The notes under the pieces were generated by a model, which did not search any database, had not been told where the DNA came from, and saw only the letters and a list, made by a program, of their open reading frames with translations. Shown here in pieces: positions 20,471-32,930 of a stretch of DNA of 64,000 nucleotides (positions are counted from its first letter, which is position 1; the number at the start of each line of letters is the position of its first letter). The translations under genes were made by a program, and so were the position numbers. Source of the DNA: Adiantum capillus-veneris (taxonomy: Eukaryota > Streptophyta > Polypodiopsida > Polypodiales > Pteridaceae); the NCBI GenBank assembly GCA_014529385.2, contig CM043950.1, positions 78,734,343 through 78,798,342 on the forward strand, in the 5' to 3' direction.

Positions 20471-21510
20471 CAGGAATTTTCCATGGTTGACATCAACACA
20501 GATGTGTTCAAGATGTTTTTTGTTGAGGAAAGATTGGATGGGGACAATTACCCTATGTGGGCTTACATGATGCAACATGTTCTTGTGTCAAAGGGCGTCT
20601 AGAATATTGTGAAAGGCATTGATGTACGTCGTGGTTCTGAGGATGTAGGCAATATTGAGGATGTGGCAAGTCTTGCTGCAAGGATTACTACATTAGAGTT
20701 TTTTTGCCTACTATGACAGAACAAGCTCGTTGGTATGTAAAGGATGCGTAGGCTCATGCATTGACTGTGCTGTCTGTGAAGCACACCATTACTCCTCACA
20801 TTTTTTCAGTGAAATTTACAACACAGGCTTCGGATATTCTAGCCGGTCTTTATGCAAGCCGCAATGAGGCTAAAATTGCATTGCTCCGTAAAGAGATGGA
20901 GTCAAAGATTATGCATGAAAGATGATATGGATACTTTCCTTGCTGGTGTCAAGGGTATCAATGAGAAACTTATTTCTACAGGTGAAGTCATTTCAGATAG
21001 TTCCCTTGTGCAGACTGTTCTTGATGCCTCAGATCCTTACCAGACTTTTGCTAGTACTTGGAGACTTATGACCCAAGGAAATCCTGAAGTTGTCAAGTTT
21101 GATGCATTGTGCACATTGGTGTTGCAAGAGTCACTCTCCAAAAAGAATAGGACTAGACAGTGTGCAGCTAAAGATAATTTTATTGCTTCTCAAAGAAAGG
21201 GTGGTAACATAAATGCAGCCACTTGTTATGGTTCCGCTGCGAGTGGCAAAACTTCTGTTCCCAATGCTTTTGCTAGCAACACCTCGTCTAGGAATTTTGG
21301 CAATAAGGGAAAAAGAAGAGGCGTTGCCATTATTATAAAGATAATGATCACTTGATCAAGCAATGTCCTAAGTTGAACGCAAAAGAGGCTAAGAAGAAAG
21401 TGGGTGGTTCCACTACAAATGTTGGTTCCACTACAAATGCAGCCATTGTTGAGTCTTCTGTGAAAGGAGATTGTGATGCTGATGTTGATGTAGAATGGGC
21501 TTTTCGTGCA
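20471..21510 (+). pseudogene. gag: Copia Gag, broken
   Basis: Starts MVDINTDVFK and VEERLDGDNYPMWAYMMQH, then a TAG near 20600 and further stops. It resumes in other frames with DDMDTFLAGVKGINEKL and DPYQTFASTWRL, typical UBN2-type Gag. The zinc knuckle reads CHYYKDNDHLIKQC, with the second cysteine replaced by tyrosine, and lies in a shifted frame. Confidence 0.85.
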
Positions 21511-21546
21511 TAGTGTACCTATAATCGTGTTGTCCATGATGTATGC

Positions 21547-21800
21547 ATGTCAGCTGCTGTAGATTCACATGTGTGGTATTTCGACAGTGGTGCTACAAAG
21601 CACATTACCTCACTTCGTGAATTGTTTACCTCTCTCGAGTCTGTCCCTCATGGGAATTCAGCCACTTGTGCCAACAATGCCTCTTATCCGGTTCAGGGAG
21701 TCAATAAGATTGTGCTTACTGCTGCAACTGATAGTTCTTTCACACTTGTTGATGCACTTTATGTACCTAGGATCAAGAAGAATCTTTTGTCTGTATCTCT
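21547..21800 (+). pseudogene. Copia protease, truncated by insertion
   Basis: Aspartic protease region: WYFDSGATKHIT carries the catalytic D-S-G, then LVDALYVPRIKKNLLSVS. The gypsy element interrupts immediately after LLSVS. The matching continuation ALARLGLVVKFVDGKC is found at 32931. Confidence 0.9.
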
Positions 21801-23771
21801 TGATGGCCGGAAATGACATGCCATATGGGGTGGCCTCTACACCACACATAGCCTGAACATCCCCAAGCATCATCTCAAGGTAGGAGTTATCCTATAACTA
21901 TAGAAGGGGCACCACCTAACATAAGTGCGGCTAGAACGCAGACATAGATGACCTAGGGTAGTAAAAGTGAGATGCCATCTAGATAGCCAACATGAAATGA
22001 TGATGTAGCAAACGTCCAGATATAGAGAATGCCTAGTCAACATTTAGGAGTGTGTGTACAAGAGAGATATGTGACAAGTTCGGAGTGGAGCATATTGACT
22101 GACTGGTGATGACGCAGGTGATGAAGCACAAGCAGAGTGATATACAAGAGATGAAACATCCAGCAAAAACAAAGGTAAGAAGAAAAGGGAATGGACTCAA
22201 AGATCACGACAACATTGCACACTTTTATTGATGATGATGATACCTACAAATGGTGGTCTTGACTGTTACCAACCTTTCTCTTGGCACTGGGGATGCATGA
22301 CGGAATGTGAGTGCCATATGGTGCATGGCAAACTTTGGGAGTTAGCGGGGTTAGCACGCTAGCGGGAGGTTAGTTGAGGAAAAAATCAAGACAATGAAGC
22401 CACCAACAATGTCAATCACCAGCATCGAGAGTGGCCCGGGGTAGCATGGTGTCGGTGCATTCAATCCTAGTGTGCTCATGTTACCTTGCGGGGGAATAGT
22501 GAGTGCCTTATGTACATGGGGTGGTCATGACTAGTAACTCAAATATGGTATGGTGGAGACTGGTGATGATGGTGATGTTGCTAATGCTAAAATTCCCATG
22601 CTTGTAACAAAGCATGATACCTTGAGCTCCCTAGCTTGGGAGGTGCATTATGTGCTTAGTGGTGCATGGAATGTAGAGTGCATGGAGCTTGGATGGTGCA
22701 ACTAGTGTGTCCTTCCTTCACTTGTGTCTCTCCCTTTGTGCTTAGCAAAGGCCTCTTTATATAGGTTTGAGAGGTGGTCTTTACCTAATGGTTCTTGCAA
22801 ATATCCACTGTTCAATGTAGTGAGTCTAAATGCCTTTCTAGTGAGAGAGATAGAAAGGGAGAAAAGGTAGAGATAGAGAGAAGGGAAGTAAGAGTGGGGT
22901 GGGGAGATTTTACAATCCACTAGCCTTTGGCTAGGTTATTAGAGAAGAGTGGAGGGGTCGGGGCATTTACAAGGGTTTTTGTTGATGGTTAGGGTGGCCG
23001 GTGTGAGGTTTATGCTGACAGAATTGGTGTTTTGTTACCTGATGCCGAGATGCTACGAGGTTGTTCGTTTCGGGGCCAATCGGGGCATGACTTTGGCATC
23101 ACTTCTTAAGTCAGTTTCACCTTCTCATGCTTTAAGTGTTTCTTCTTTGCCGATGTTGATGGCATGGTGCTCGTTTCCTTTGTTTTTTTACCTTGTTTGT
23201 GTGTGCGTATATGCATGCAGTGTGTGTTTATGTGCGTGCACGTGGGCGAGTGTGCTCGTCTATATGAGTGTGTATGTTCCTGAGTGCATAAATGTGTGTG
23301 TATTGTTTATAATTGTGTGAGGGTGTGGTGTTGTGAGAGTGTGTGTGTAGAGGTAGGATTGTGTGTGTGTGTAGAGGTAGGATTGTGTGTGTGTAGAGGT
23401 AGGCGTGTGTGCTCGTCTATATGAGTGTGTATGTTTGTGAGTGCATAAATGTGTGTGTATTGTTTATAATCATGTGAGGGTGTGGTGTTGTGAGTGTGTG
23501 TGTGTGTGTAGAGGTAGGATTGTGTGTGTGTGTGTGTGTATAGAGAGAGAGAGAGAGAAAAAAAATTGTTGCACTGTGCCTGTGGGCTGAACGAGGGGAA
23601 GAGAGAGAGAGAGGGAGAGATGATGGTGAGTGGCTGAGGCAAAGCGGGAGGGAGGGGTAGGTGTGTGGGTGTGTATGTGTTACAAGAGAGAGAGAGAGAG
23701 TCTTGTTACTCTTGCGCCTGCGGGCTAGCTCGACATGGAAACAAGAGGGGGAGAGAGAGTCAACGTGGGGT

Positions 23772-23810
<39 letters not shown>

Positions 23811-24460
23811 ATAGTGGACCAGGGGGGGGGGCGTGAGGCTGAGGGGTGAAGGGGTGTGTGTGTGTGGGCCATGTGTAGGTAACGGGAGAGAGAGAAAGCA
23901 ATAATGCTATGCCCGTGTGGGCTATCGACAAAAGGACGAGAGAGAGAGTTAGATAAAGGGTCAACAAGGGAGCGAAAGAGGGAGGGTATGGACAAGAGGA
24001 GAAATAGGTCCTAGTGGGCCAGGGCAAGAGGGGAAGTGGGTAAGGGAGATGGCTGAGGTGATGGGAGTGTGTGGGTGTGAGTGGAGAGAGGGAGAGAGAG
24101 AGAAAATACTCCTTATGCATGGCGGCCCCTCCTTATACAGAGAACGAGAGAGAGAGAGTGAATTAAAAAAAAATGCCCTATGGGCTAGCCTATGCAGAGA
24201 ACAAGAGAGGGAGAGTGAGAGTTGAGTGATGGGGAGAGAGAGGATAATGCCAAGGGATGCAATGGCCTTCTGTACGCACAAGAGCAAGGGAGGGAAGATT
24301 AGTGGTGACAATAATAAGAAAATACATTTTTTTGGGTTTTTTTTAACCTTACGCTCCCCGACGAATGGGGCTGATTTCTGCGGCCTCGGCTCTGAAAGAG
24401 GAGCAAACTTTAATTTCTCCGACCAGCAGGCTAGAGGGTGGCATGGCTAACCTGGTATCA
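21801..24460 (-). repeat. 3' LTR of gypsy element (long, microsatellite-rich)
   Basis: 2660 bp. The inner two thirds hold (GT)n, (GA)n and four diverged units that couple a (GA)n tract to a GCCYGTGGGCTA motif (near 23577, 23713, 23910, 24175). Confidence 0.93.
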
Positions 24461-24485
24461 TTAGGCCCCCCCAAGTTTAGGGCAT

Positions 24486-25880
24486 TTATGCCTCTAACTC
24501 ATTTGTTTTATCATTGTCATCGGAGGTGGAGGTTGATGGTGTATCCTCATCAAGAATGCCGATAGGTGGAGTCTGATCAAATCGTAGAAAATAAGGTTTA
24601 AGCCGCCAACCATTGACTCTGGTATTATGAATCTTACCATCAGCTTCCATAAGTTGGTAACTCCCATTGGCATACTTCTTTCTGATGATGAAAGGGCCTT
24701 CCCATCGGAGTAGGAGTTTCTTATCTTTGTGTTTGTCGAAGCGATTGTCATAGCGGAGCATCAACATGCCCTTCTTTAACTCTTTTCACCAAAGATGTTG
24801 ATTGAAACTAAGCCGAGTGTGTTCTGCCTGTGCCGCATAATAATTGATTGCTTCTTCTCTGTCCAGTTGTAGTCGTTCCAAGTCAAGGATGTGATCTCTC
24901 AAATGCATGTTGGGTCATTGAAGCTGGCTTGCCATCACTCTGAGACTTGCTAGTTGCACCTCAATACGTAAGATTGCCTTCTTGCCAAATACCAAATGAT
25001 ATGGGGTGAACCCCAAAGATGTGCAGAATGAGGTTCAGTAGGCCCACAAAGTTGGGAGTAGATACTTATCCCAATCCACAGGATGATTGTTTACCTGCTT
25101 GGTGATAATTTTTACAAACCATTCCATTCACTTTTTTAACTAGGCCATTACATTGAGGATAATATGGTTAGGAGTGCCTCCTTGTAATGCCTAATTTTTG
25201 CATTAACTCTCCTACCAAGTCTGCACTGAAACCTGGCCCTCTATCAGAGATGATTTCTAATGGTGTGCCAAACCTGCAACATATGTGCTCGTAGACAAAA
25301 TTAGCTACCTCCACAACTGTGATCCTAGTTGTGGCTATGGCTTATGTCCATCTAGTCATATAGTCAACTCCCATGATGATGTAGAACTTCCCTGCATTGG
25401 CCCTAGGCAATGGTCCTATGGCATCTATACCCCATTTTTCAAATGGCCCATATGAAAGGATAGGTGTCTCTGGTTCACAGGCATGAGTGACTTGGTGCCG
25501 GAATTTTGACACAACTTACATGTCTTACACCAGTGGTGTACATCACGATTGAGGTTTGGCCATACAAAACCAGCCTGCAAGATTTTCCTACTTGTTATAT
25601 CTAGGGCAAAGTGACCGCCACAAACACCATCATGACAACTGGCAATTACCCCCGTAATTTCATTAGAGAGAAGAACCTTCCTGAGTATTTGGTCCTTACC
25701 CTTACAATACAAACCGTCATTGATAAGCTGATACCTTGTGGCCTTCCTGGTAAGCCATTGCTTTTTTCCTGTTGTTAGGTCTGGTGGACATTCCCTTGTT
25801 TCCAAAAAATGCATGATGTTGGGTAAGGTGCTACTACCTTGAGATAGAGGGAGTTTTAGCTTTATAGCCCCGACCACCAC
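24486..25880 (-). pseudogene. Gypsy integrase, broken
   Basis: The N-terminal HHCC zinc finger is visible (CHDGVCGGHF ... HHWCKTCKLCQ). The catalytic core between 25425 and 24800 is scattered over frames with several stops. The C-terminal part reads LLLRWEGPFIIRKKYANGSY and VNGWRLKPYF. Confidence 0.88.
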
Positions 25881-25922
25881 TTCCTGCAGTCTCTCGCTTG
25901 CTAAGGCATCAGCTTCATGGTT

Positions 25923-26330
25923 TTAAGCCCTTGGGATGTGGTGTAGTTGAATTGCTTCAAATTTACCCAGCAAAGTTTCTCCACAGCTTAAGTGAGTCCT
26001 CAAGCTAGGATTCTTACATGTGCATACTCCATTTACTTGCCTTACCAAAAGTAGAGCATCCCCAAATACACTAAGGTGCTTTACCCCTTGCAAGATGCAC
26101 CATTGTAACCCCTTGGTTAGTGCTGCATACTCAGCTTCATTGTTAGAATGTGATTCTAGCAAATGGCCAAGCGCAAATACCTTGATACCTTTGTCATCAA
26201 AGACCACTATACTGCTTTGTCGGATGCTCGCTTGTAGGATCCATCAAAGTAGGGAGAGTGTGCTCTTTCTACCATCAATGGCTCTGAAAGTGGTTGAACT
26301 CCTTCCCCTTTAGATTGCTTTACCTTCTTC
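25923..26330 (-). pseudogene. Second RNase H (plant/archaeal-type, RVT_3-like)
   Basis: YFDGSYK (first catalytic acid) precedes a frame break; then NNEAEYAALTKGLQWC (second acid) and VFGDALLLVRQVNG (third). This additional RNase H after the RT-associated one marks Tat-lineage gypsy elements. Confidence 0.85.
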
Positions 26331-26382
26331 TCAAAGTTTTGGTAGGTCATGAGTTCCCCCAAGCTTGCCCATGTCGTGATTT

Positions 26383-26800
26383 CTACCTGTACATGTAGCC
26401 AAACTCTTGCAGACGAACTAGCCATTTAGTAATCCTAGCAAAAACATCCATGTGTTGTACAAAATATGGAAACATCTCATCCATGGTTAAAATCACAAAT
26501 TGCCTAGGTAGCAAATATGACCTAAACTTTGTAGTTGCAAATCTAAGAGCTAGGACTAGGTGTTCCACATGGGTAAAACCTTTCTTTGCTGTTGTCATCA
26601 TTCGACTGGAGAAGTAGATTGGCCTCATGAAAGATGTTGTTGTATCCTTCTGGAGTAGCACAGCCCCCAAGGAGTCATCACCCACACTTGAGGTGACATA
26701 GAATTTTTCATCCCACTTAGGTGGTGAGATAGTTGGTAAGGTGGCTAAGACCTCCTTTACCTTGTTGTATTGATGTTCGCTCTCCTCGTCACAGGTGAAA
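26383..26800 (-). pseudogene. Gypsy RT-associated RNase H
   Basis: GDDSLGAVLLQKD, PIYFSSRMMTTAKKGFTHVE, LVLALRFATTKFRSYLLPRQ match the RNase H that follows gypsy RT. It degrades the RNA strand during reverse transcription. The segment upstream (to 26800) holds stops. Confidence 0.85.
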
Positions 26801-26805
26801 GTTGA

Positions 26806-27852
26806 TCATTGAGTGAGTTGTTGTAGTGGTAGAACAAGTTGTGATAGTAGATGTATGAATCTACTCAAGTATCTCACCTTTTGTAGAAAAGAGACCAGTT
26901 GACGTGGGGTTGTTGGCGAATGTAGGGCTATGCGTGCGGACACCTTACTTGGATCGGCATTGATACCTTTTGCTGAAATTTCATGGCCTAAAAGAATGAT
27001 TCTACTTTCCCCAATGTGGCACTTGTCTACATTTAATTGCCCATTTAGGCTTTGCAACCTTGCCAAACCCTCAGTTACCTTTTCTAAGTGTGAAATGAGA
27101 GGGCTATATATACAAAAATCATCAATGAACATTCTTATGGATGTTCCAAAGAACGGTTGAAAAGACATATGTGACATGTCTTTGGAATGTGGGAGTTGCA
27201 TTTGTGTAACCAAATGGCATAACTCTATACGTAAAACAACCCCATGACGTAGTGAAAGTGGTTTTTAGATGATCTTCCAAGGCTATGCGTATTTGAAAAT
27301 ACCCAAAATAACCATCACACACGTTGTAGCATTCAAAACCAACTACTTCATTCAGAATTTCATCCAAGAAAGGGAGAGGGAAGTGGTCTCTCTCTACATT
27401 TAGTGGTTTGTAGTTGACGTAGACCCTCCACTTACCATTCTTCTTAGCCTCACTACTACAGGTGACACCCATTCTAAGTTTTCCACAGGATAGATGAACC
27501 CTACTTCTAGTAGCTTCCTTACCTCGACAAGGAGTGCCTTTTCTTGTAATACCCCCATCCGTCGTAGCTTTTGCACAACTGGTTTCACCCCTTCCTTCAA
27601 CTTAATATGATTCTCCACTACTGTAATACCTGTGATTCTTTCATAATTGTCAATGAAAAGGTCAGGAAATCCCATCAACATTTGAAAAAAATTATCTTTC
27701 TCTTCAATTGTTAACTCCATAGATTGCATACTCTTCAACCTACTTTCTTCTAGGCCAGGTGATTTACTTTCCTCTTCGTTGCTTTGACCTTCTGGTGATG
27801 GGTCGCCAGTTGTGCTTACCTTTTGTAGATACTTCATGATGATACCCATCAC
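26806..27852 (-). pseudogene. Gypsy reverse transcriptase, frame-broken
   Basis: Frames give the N-terminal part (LLEVGFIYPVENLEWVSPVV), the palm (YKPLNVERDHFPLPFLDEIL, NVCDGYFGYFQIRIALEDH, TTFTTSWGCFTYRVMPFGYT) and the catalytic box FIDDFCIYS with the thumb (GHEISAKGINADPSKV). At least two frame changes. The YVDD aspartate pair is present as IDD. Confidence 0.9.
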
Positions 27853-27859
27853 ATCGATG

Positions 27860-28790
27860 GAACTGCCGCTTTCATCGGTGGAAGTGGTCTCCTCCTAAGA
27901 AGTGGAAGACTCACTAGTGGTTTCATCTGCTGATGTCTCTTGGTCCATTTTCTTCTGCTTGCCGATCTTCATGTCGTAGTAGATTTTTTCCCATTTCTTA
28001 CTAGTCATGCGTAGAAGGCCAGTGCCCAATCCTGTTTTGCCTTCATGGATATCAACCATGGCCTTCCCAAGATCAATGGATAGCCCTCCCCCTTAGTTGG
28101 CACTACCACAGATGTAGGTGTTTCCAACCCTCTTACCCTTTATGTTGATGTCGACAATTGGAAGGATGTCATCCATGTTGCAACCCGAAATTGCTCTGGC
28201 TACCTTTGTTTTGGAGCGCCTTGTACTTACCATTTTGGACCATTGCCGCCTTACCTTTGGTGCAAGATGTAGCAGTTGTGGCCATGTAATCTTTGGTCCT
28301 TGCTCTGCCACATCCAATGTTAGATCATAGGGCCTAGAACTCTCCCCTAATTGAAAGTTGGTGATGCCTATCTTCCACCGTGGCCTTGACGGCCTCTTGC
28401 TAGTCTCTCCTTTCATGCTTCTCTTATCATCAGATTGTGTAGTTTTCTCCCTCCTAGTTCTCTTTACAGTCATGGATTCAAATGGTTCTACGAAGGTTAC
28501 CTTCTCCTTACCCTTATATTTCTCCTGTACTCTTGGTGGATCCACTACTACAGCCTTTCCTTTCTCCTTTAACCTTATGATGTTTACAGGGTGATCAAGT
28601 GGTGGTGCCGGTGGAAGAGGTGGAATGGGTGCTTGTGGTGGTGCCGGTGGTGGGTGTAGAATTTGTGTTGGTGGGGCTGTGCTTGGGGTGGAGGTGTTCT
28701 CTCTCTAGGGGGTGACAATTGGTTTCTCCTACCTCCTCTATTATAGCCTTGTCATGGTTTGGGACAGTAGTACATATTGTAACCATCTTC
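27860..28790 (-). pseudogene. Gypsy Gag-protease linker and protease remnant
   Basis: Starts with a Pro/Thr-rich linker, then a basic segment (KRTRREKTTQ), then ILPIVDINIKGKRVGNTYIC, which sits where the aspartic protease begins; the usual D-T/S-G triad is not intact (CGSAN followed by a stop). Further frames to 27860 resemble the protease-RT spacer. Confidence 0.6.
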
Positions 28791-28858
28791 CATACAGTTG
28801 TAGTTGTGATACTCCCTGTTTTGTCATCGTGCTCTCCCCGGGTCTTGATCTATCTCTC

Positions 28859-29554
28859 TCAATTCCTTCCTTGCTGTATCAAGTGGACATACAAATTCTG
28901 CAGTTGATCAGTAATGTGGGCCAACATATCTTGTTGGTCATTTCTTACCCCAAGAGCCGGTGGTGGTGGAGGAATGGTGGTTGTTGTGGTTGTTGGTCGA
29001 CATGATGTTCCTGCTTCTGTTGACTCGATTTCTTTCGCCTTCATCCGCAAATTCTTGTCTTTAAGGCGAGCAATCTCCATGGCTAGCTCGTACATAGCCA
29101 GGAATCTACCCTTCACCTTCTCTTTGAGCAGCAGCCACAAGCCATGCATGAACTGGTCCTTTTTTAGGAAATCGGGTGCATCTTTTCCTCTTGCTAGTGA
29201 CTCAACCCACCGTTCCCACAAATCCACAAACTTGGACTCACAGGTGGCATACTCTAAAAGACCCTCCTGCTTCAAGTCTCTCAACTTGTCCCACACCTTC
29301 TCTGAAGTGGTACCTCCCCCAAAGCGCCTCTTAAAAGTAGTTTTTAAGGGCTCCCAATCATCTTTACTTGCTTGTGGAAGTGTGTTGTACCACGACCTAG
29401 CTTCTAGCTTCATGAGATTCTTAAAGATTCTAACCAGGGATTCATCAGTATCTTTGTTGCTTACTACACATGCTACTTCAAAGTCATCTAAGAAATCTGT
29501 TACCAAATCCTCCCCCTTCTTTCCTTTAAATGTTGGAAGTGCAACACTTGCCAT
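28859..29554 (-). CDS. gag: Gypsy Gag
   Basis: 231 residues, MASVALPTFKGKKGEDLVTD onward. It has the retrotransposon Gag core (AWYNTL-type motif as SWYNTLPQASKDDWEPLKTT, then KRRFGG and KLRDLKQEGLLEYATCESKF). The C-terminal third is proline/threonine-rich. This is the longest open part of the element; the frame closes before any zinc knuckle. Confidence 0.85.
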   Translation of the reverse strand: MASVALPTFKGKKGEDLVTDFLDDFEVACVVSNKDTDESLVRIFKNLMKLEARSWYNTLPQASKDDWEPLKTTFKRRFGGGTTSEKVWDKLRDLKQEGLLEYATCESKFVDLWERWVESLARGKDAPDFLKKDQFMHGLWLLLKEKVKGRFLAMYELAMEIARLKDKNLRMKAKEIESTEAGTSCRPTTTTTTIPPPPPALGVRNDQQDMLAHITDQLQNLYVHLIQQGRN

Positions 29555-30403
29555 GATTATTGAGAGAGAGCTAGAAAGACATACTGCTTAGCTTGCAATC
29601 AAAATATACTTTTTTTCTTTACAAGGAGGCATGTATACACTTTTTATACTAGAACATAGATTAAAATCTCAAACGGTACATTGCCTTATACCAAAGGTAA
29701 GACAAATTATGGCTGATCTGATGCCAGAACCTCAAAGAAGCACTCCCCACCCAACATGGTGTCGATGACATGCAGGTAGTGAGCCTGCCAGTCTAGTATT
29801 ACCTTGATTGAGCGTACTCATATCGGAATGTGTGATCTTCCTTGAGGTAGGTTGTACTGATTCATGTGAAGCTTAGAGGTGCTTAGTCACTATCCAAGAT
29901 TGTGGGAGAGGGTGGTGTTCTTTCTTGCAAAACAGGCTCACTAGATCCCTAGTCTCTCTAGTGAGAGCGTGAGCATGTGCTTCCGTTATCTATGATACAG
30001 CATCAGGTTCAACTTGGAAACTAATTGTATAATTACGTCACTGACTTGAGTTACCCGATTCTCGAAGTAGAATAGTGTTGATTCTCTATTGTGTAGAGAT
30101 CCCTCCATCTTATTGTTGCGAGTTGGTCGTAGGTTGTGGACATGATCTTGACTTCCTTCTTCTTCTCCTCGGCACACGGCCTATGTGTATCCACTGAGTC
30201 TGATGTGTTGGTTGACTTTCCCACTGCAAATTGATTATCGTTATGCCTAGCACTTGAGCTTCGAGGGAGATGCGAAGTTCGTCTAGTTGTGCTTGGAGCT
30301 CTTCTTCTTCTTTTGGTCTAGTTAGCAATCCCTGCTAACCATTCATCCATCCACAAAAGCTTAGGGGTTTCAGTCTTGTAAACTGGAGGGTTTCATGAAA
30401 GGA
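29555..30403 (-). other. Gypsy leader region
   Basis: About 850 bp between PBS and gag. It contains broken minus-strand frames with a charged, glutamate-rich stretch (EEEELQAQLDELRISLEAQV, possibly a coiled coil) near 30310. No intact gene. Confidence 0.5.
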
Positions 30404-30421
30404 TCCTCCATGGGGGCACCA
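30404..30421 (-). promoter_or_regulatory. Primer binding site of gypsy element, tRNA not identified
   Basis: The minus strand reads TGGTGCCCCCATGGAGGA six bases inside the 5' LTR. The position and TGG start fit a PBS; I could not name the tRNA. Confidence 0.6.
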
Positions 30422-30427
30422 AGAAAA

Positions 30428-32284
30428 TGATGGCCGGAAATGACATGCCATATGGGGTGGCCTCTACACCACACATAGCCTGAACATCCCCAAGCATCAT
30501 CTCAAGTTAGGAGTAATCCTATAACTATTGAAGGGACACCACCTAACATAAATGTGTCTAGGACGCAAACATAGATGACCTAGGGTAGTAAAAGTGAGAT
30601 GCCATCTAGATAGCCAACATGAAATGATGATATAGAAAATGCCCAGATATAGAAAATGCCTAGTCAACAGTCAGGAGTGTGTGTACGAGAGAGATATGTG
30701 ACAAGGTCAGAGTGGAGAATATTGACTGACTGGTGATGGCGCAAGTGATGATGAAGCACAAGCAGAGTGATATACAAGAGATGAAACATCCCATGAAAAC
30801 AAAGCTAAGGAGAAAAGGGAATGGACTCAAAGATCAGGACAACATTGCACACTTTTATTGATGATGATGATACTTACTAATGGTGGTCTTGACTGTTACC
30901 AACCTTTCCCTTGGCACTGGGGATGCATGATCGAATGCGAGCGTCATATGGTGCATGGCGAACTTTGGCAGTTATCGGGGTTAGCACGTTAGCGGGAGGA
31001 AAACATCAAGACGATGCAGCCATCAATGACGTCAATCACCAGCATCGAGAGTGGCCTGGGGTAGCATGGTGTTGGTGCATTCAATCCTATCGTGCTCATG
31101 TTGCAATGCGAGGGAATAGTGAGTGCCTTATGTGCATGGGGTGGTCATGGCTAGGAACTCGACTATGGTATGGGTGGAGATTGGTGATGATGGTGATGTT
31201 GCTAATGCTAAAATGCCCATGCTTGTAACAAAGCATGATACCTTGAGCTCCCTCGCTTGGGAGGTGCATTATGTTCTTAGTGGTGCATGGAGCTTGGGTG
31301 GTGTAACTAGTGCGTTCTTCCTTCACTTGTGTCTCTCCCTTTGTGCTTAGTGGAGGACTCTTTATATAGGTTTGAGAGGTGGTCTTTACCTAATGGTTCT
31401 TGCAAATATTCACTGTTCATTGTAGTGATTCTAGATGCCTCTCTAGTGAGAGAGATAGAAAGGGAGAGAAGGTAGAGATAGAGAGAAGGGAAGTAAGAGT
31501 GGGGTGGGGATTTTTTACAATCCACTAGCCGTTGGCTAGGTTATTAGAGAAGAGTGGGGGGTTCGGGGAATTTACAAGGGTTTTTGTTGATGGTTCGGGT
31601 GGCCGGTGTGAGGTTTATGCTGCCAGAATTGGTGTTTTGTTGCCTGATGCCGAGATGCTACGCAGTTGTTCGTTTCGGGGCCGATCCAGACATGCTTTTG
31701 GTGTCACTTTTGAAGTCGGTGTGACCTTCACGTGATTTTAGTGTTTCTTATTTGCTGATGTTGATGGCATAACGCTCGTTTCCTTTGTTTTTTGTACTTT
31801 TTGGTGTGTGCGTATATGCATACAGTGTGTGTTTATTTGCATGCATGTAGGTGTGTAGGCGTGTGTGCTCCTGTATATGAGTGCATAAATGCATGTGTGT
31901 ATTTTTTATAATCATGTGAGGGTGTGTGTTGTGAGTGTGTGTGTCTAGAGGTAGGATTGTGTGTGTGTGAGTGTATAGAGAGATAGAGCAAAAAGCTATT
32001 GCGTTGCACCTGCGGGTTGAACGAGGGGAAGAGAGAGAGAGAGGAAGAGATGATGGCAAGCGGTTGAGGCAAAGGGGGAGGGAGGGGTAGGTGTGTGGGT
32101 GTGTATAAGTGTGTATGTGTTACGAGAGAGAGTCTTGTTACTCCTGCGCCTGCGGGCTGGCCCGACATGGAAACGAGAGGGGGAGAGAGAGTCAACGGAG
32201 GGTAGGGGGGGAGAGAGAGAGAGAAGTGTAGTAGGCCAGGGGGGAGTGAGGCTGAGGGGTGTGTGTGTGTGGGCCATGTGTAGG

Positions 32285-32346
<62 letters not shown>

Positions 32347-32930
32347 AATAATGATGTGCCCGTGTGGGCGATCGACAAGAGGATAGGAGAAAGAGTTAGA
32401 GAAAGGGTCAACGAGGGAGAGAAAGAGGGAGGGTATGGACAAGAGGAGAAATAGGGCGTAGCGGGGCAGGGCGAGAGAGAAGTGGATAAGGGAGATGGCT
32501 GAGGTGGCGAGAATGTGTGGGTGTGACTGGAGAGAGGGAGAGAGAGTGTGTGGGTGTGAGTGGAGAGAGGGGGAGAGAGAGAAAATACTCCTTATGCATG
32601 GCGGCCCCTCCCTATGCAGAGAACGAGAGAGAGAGTGAATTTTAAAGAAAACTCCCTATGGGCTAGCCTATGCAGAGAACGAGAGAGCGAGAGTGAGAGT
32701 TGAGTGAGGGGGAGAGAGAGGATAATGCCAAGGGGTGCAGCGGCCTATTGTACGTGCCCGAGAAAGGGAGGGAAGATTAATGGCGGAAATAATAAGAAAA
32801 AACATTTTTTTGTTGTTTTTTACCTCACGCTCCCCAAACGGGGTTGATTCCTACGGCCTCAGTTCTAAAAGCCGAGCAAACTTTAAGTTCTCCGACCGGG
32901 CTAGAGGGGGGTGCGGCTAACCCGGTATCA
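30428..32930 (-). repeat. 5' LTR of gypsy element
   Basis: 2503 bp, same ends and internal unit structure, with a (GA)29 tract at 32288-32345. Its length difference from the other LTR is in the microsatellites. Confidence 0.93.

Larger units (their letters stand above)
21801..32930 (-). mobile_element. Ty3-gypsy retrotransposon, Tat-like (dual RNase H)
   Basis: 11,130 bp with LTRs of 2.66 and 2.50 kb, both TGATGGCCGG...GGTATCA. Coding order on the minus strand is gag, protease, RT, RNase H, a second RNase H, integrase. A second RNase H after the RT-associated one is known from the Tat/Ogre lineage of plants. All domains are broken. LTRs differ at about 6% of sites over the first 285 bp compared, apart from microsatellite length changes. 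Inserted in the copia protease. I cannot find a clean target duplication (left flank ATCTCT, right flank CTGCAC). Confidence 0.92.

Noticed and set aside
28914-29591. 225-codon plus-strand open frame
   Set aside because: It lies antisense to the gypsy Gag, which has clear family motifs; the plus-strand frame has none.
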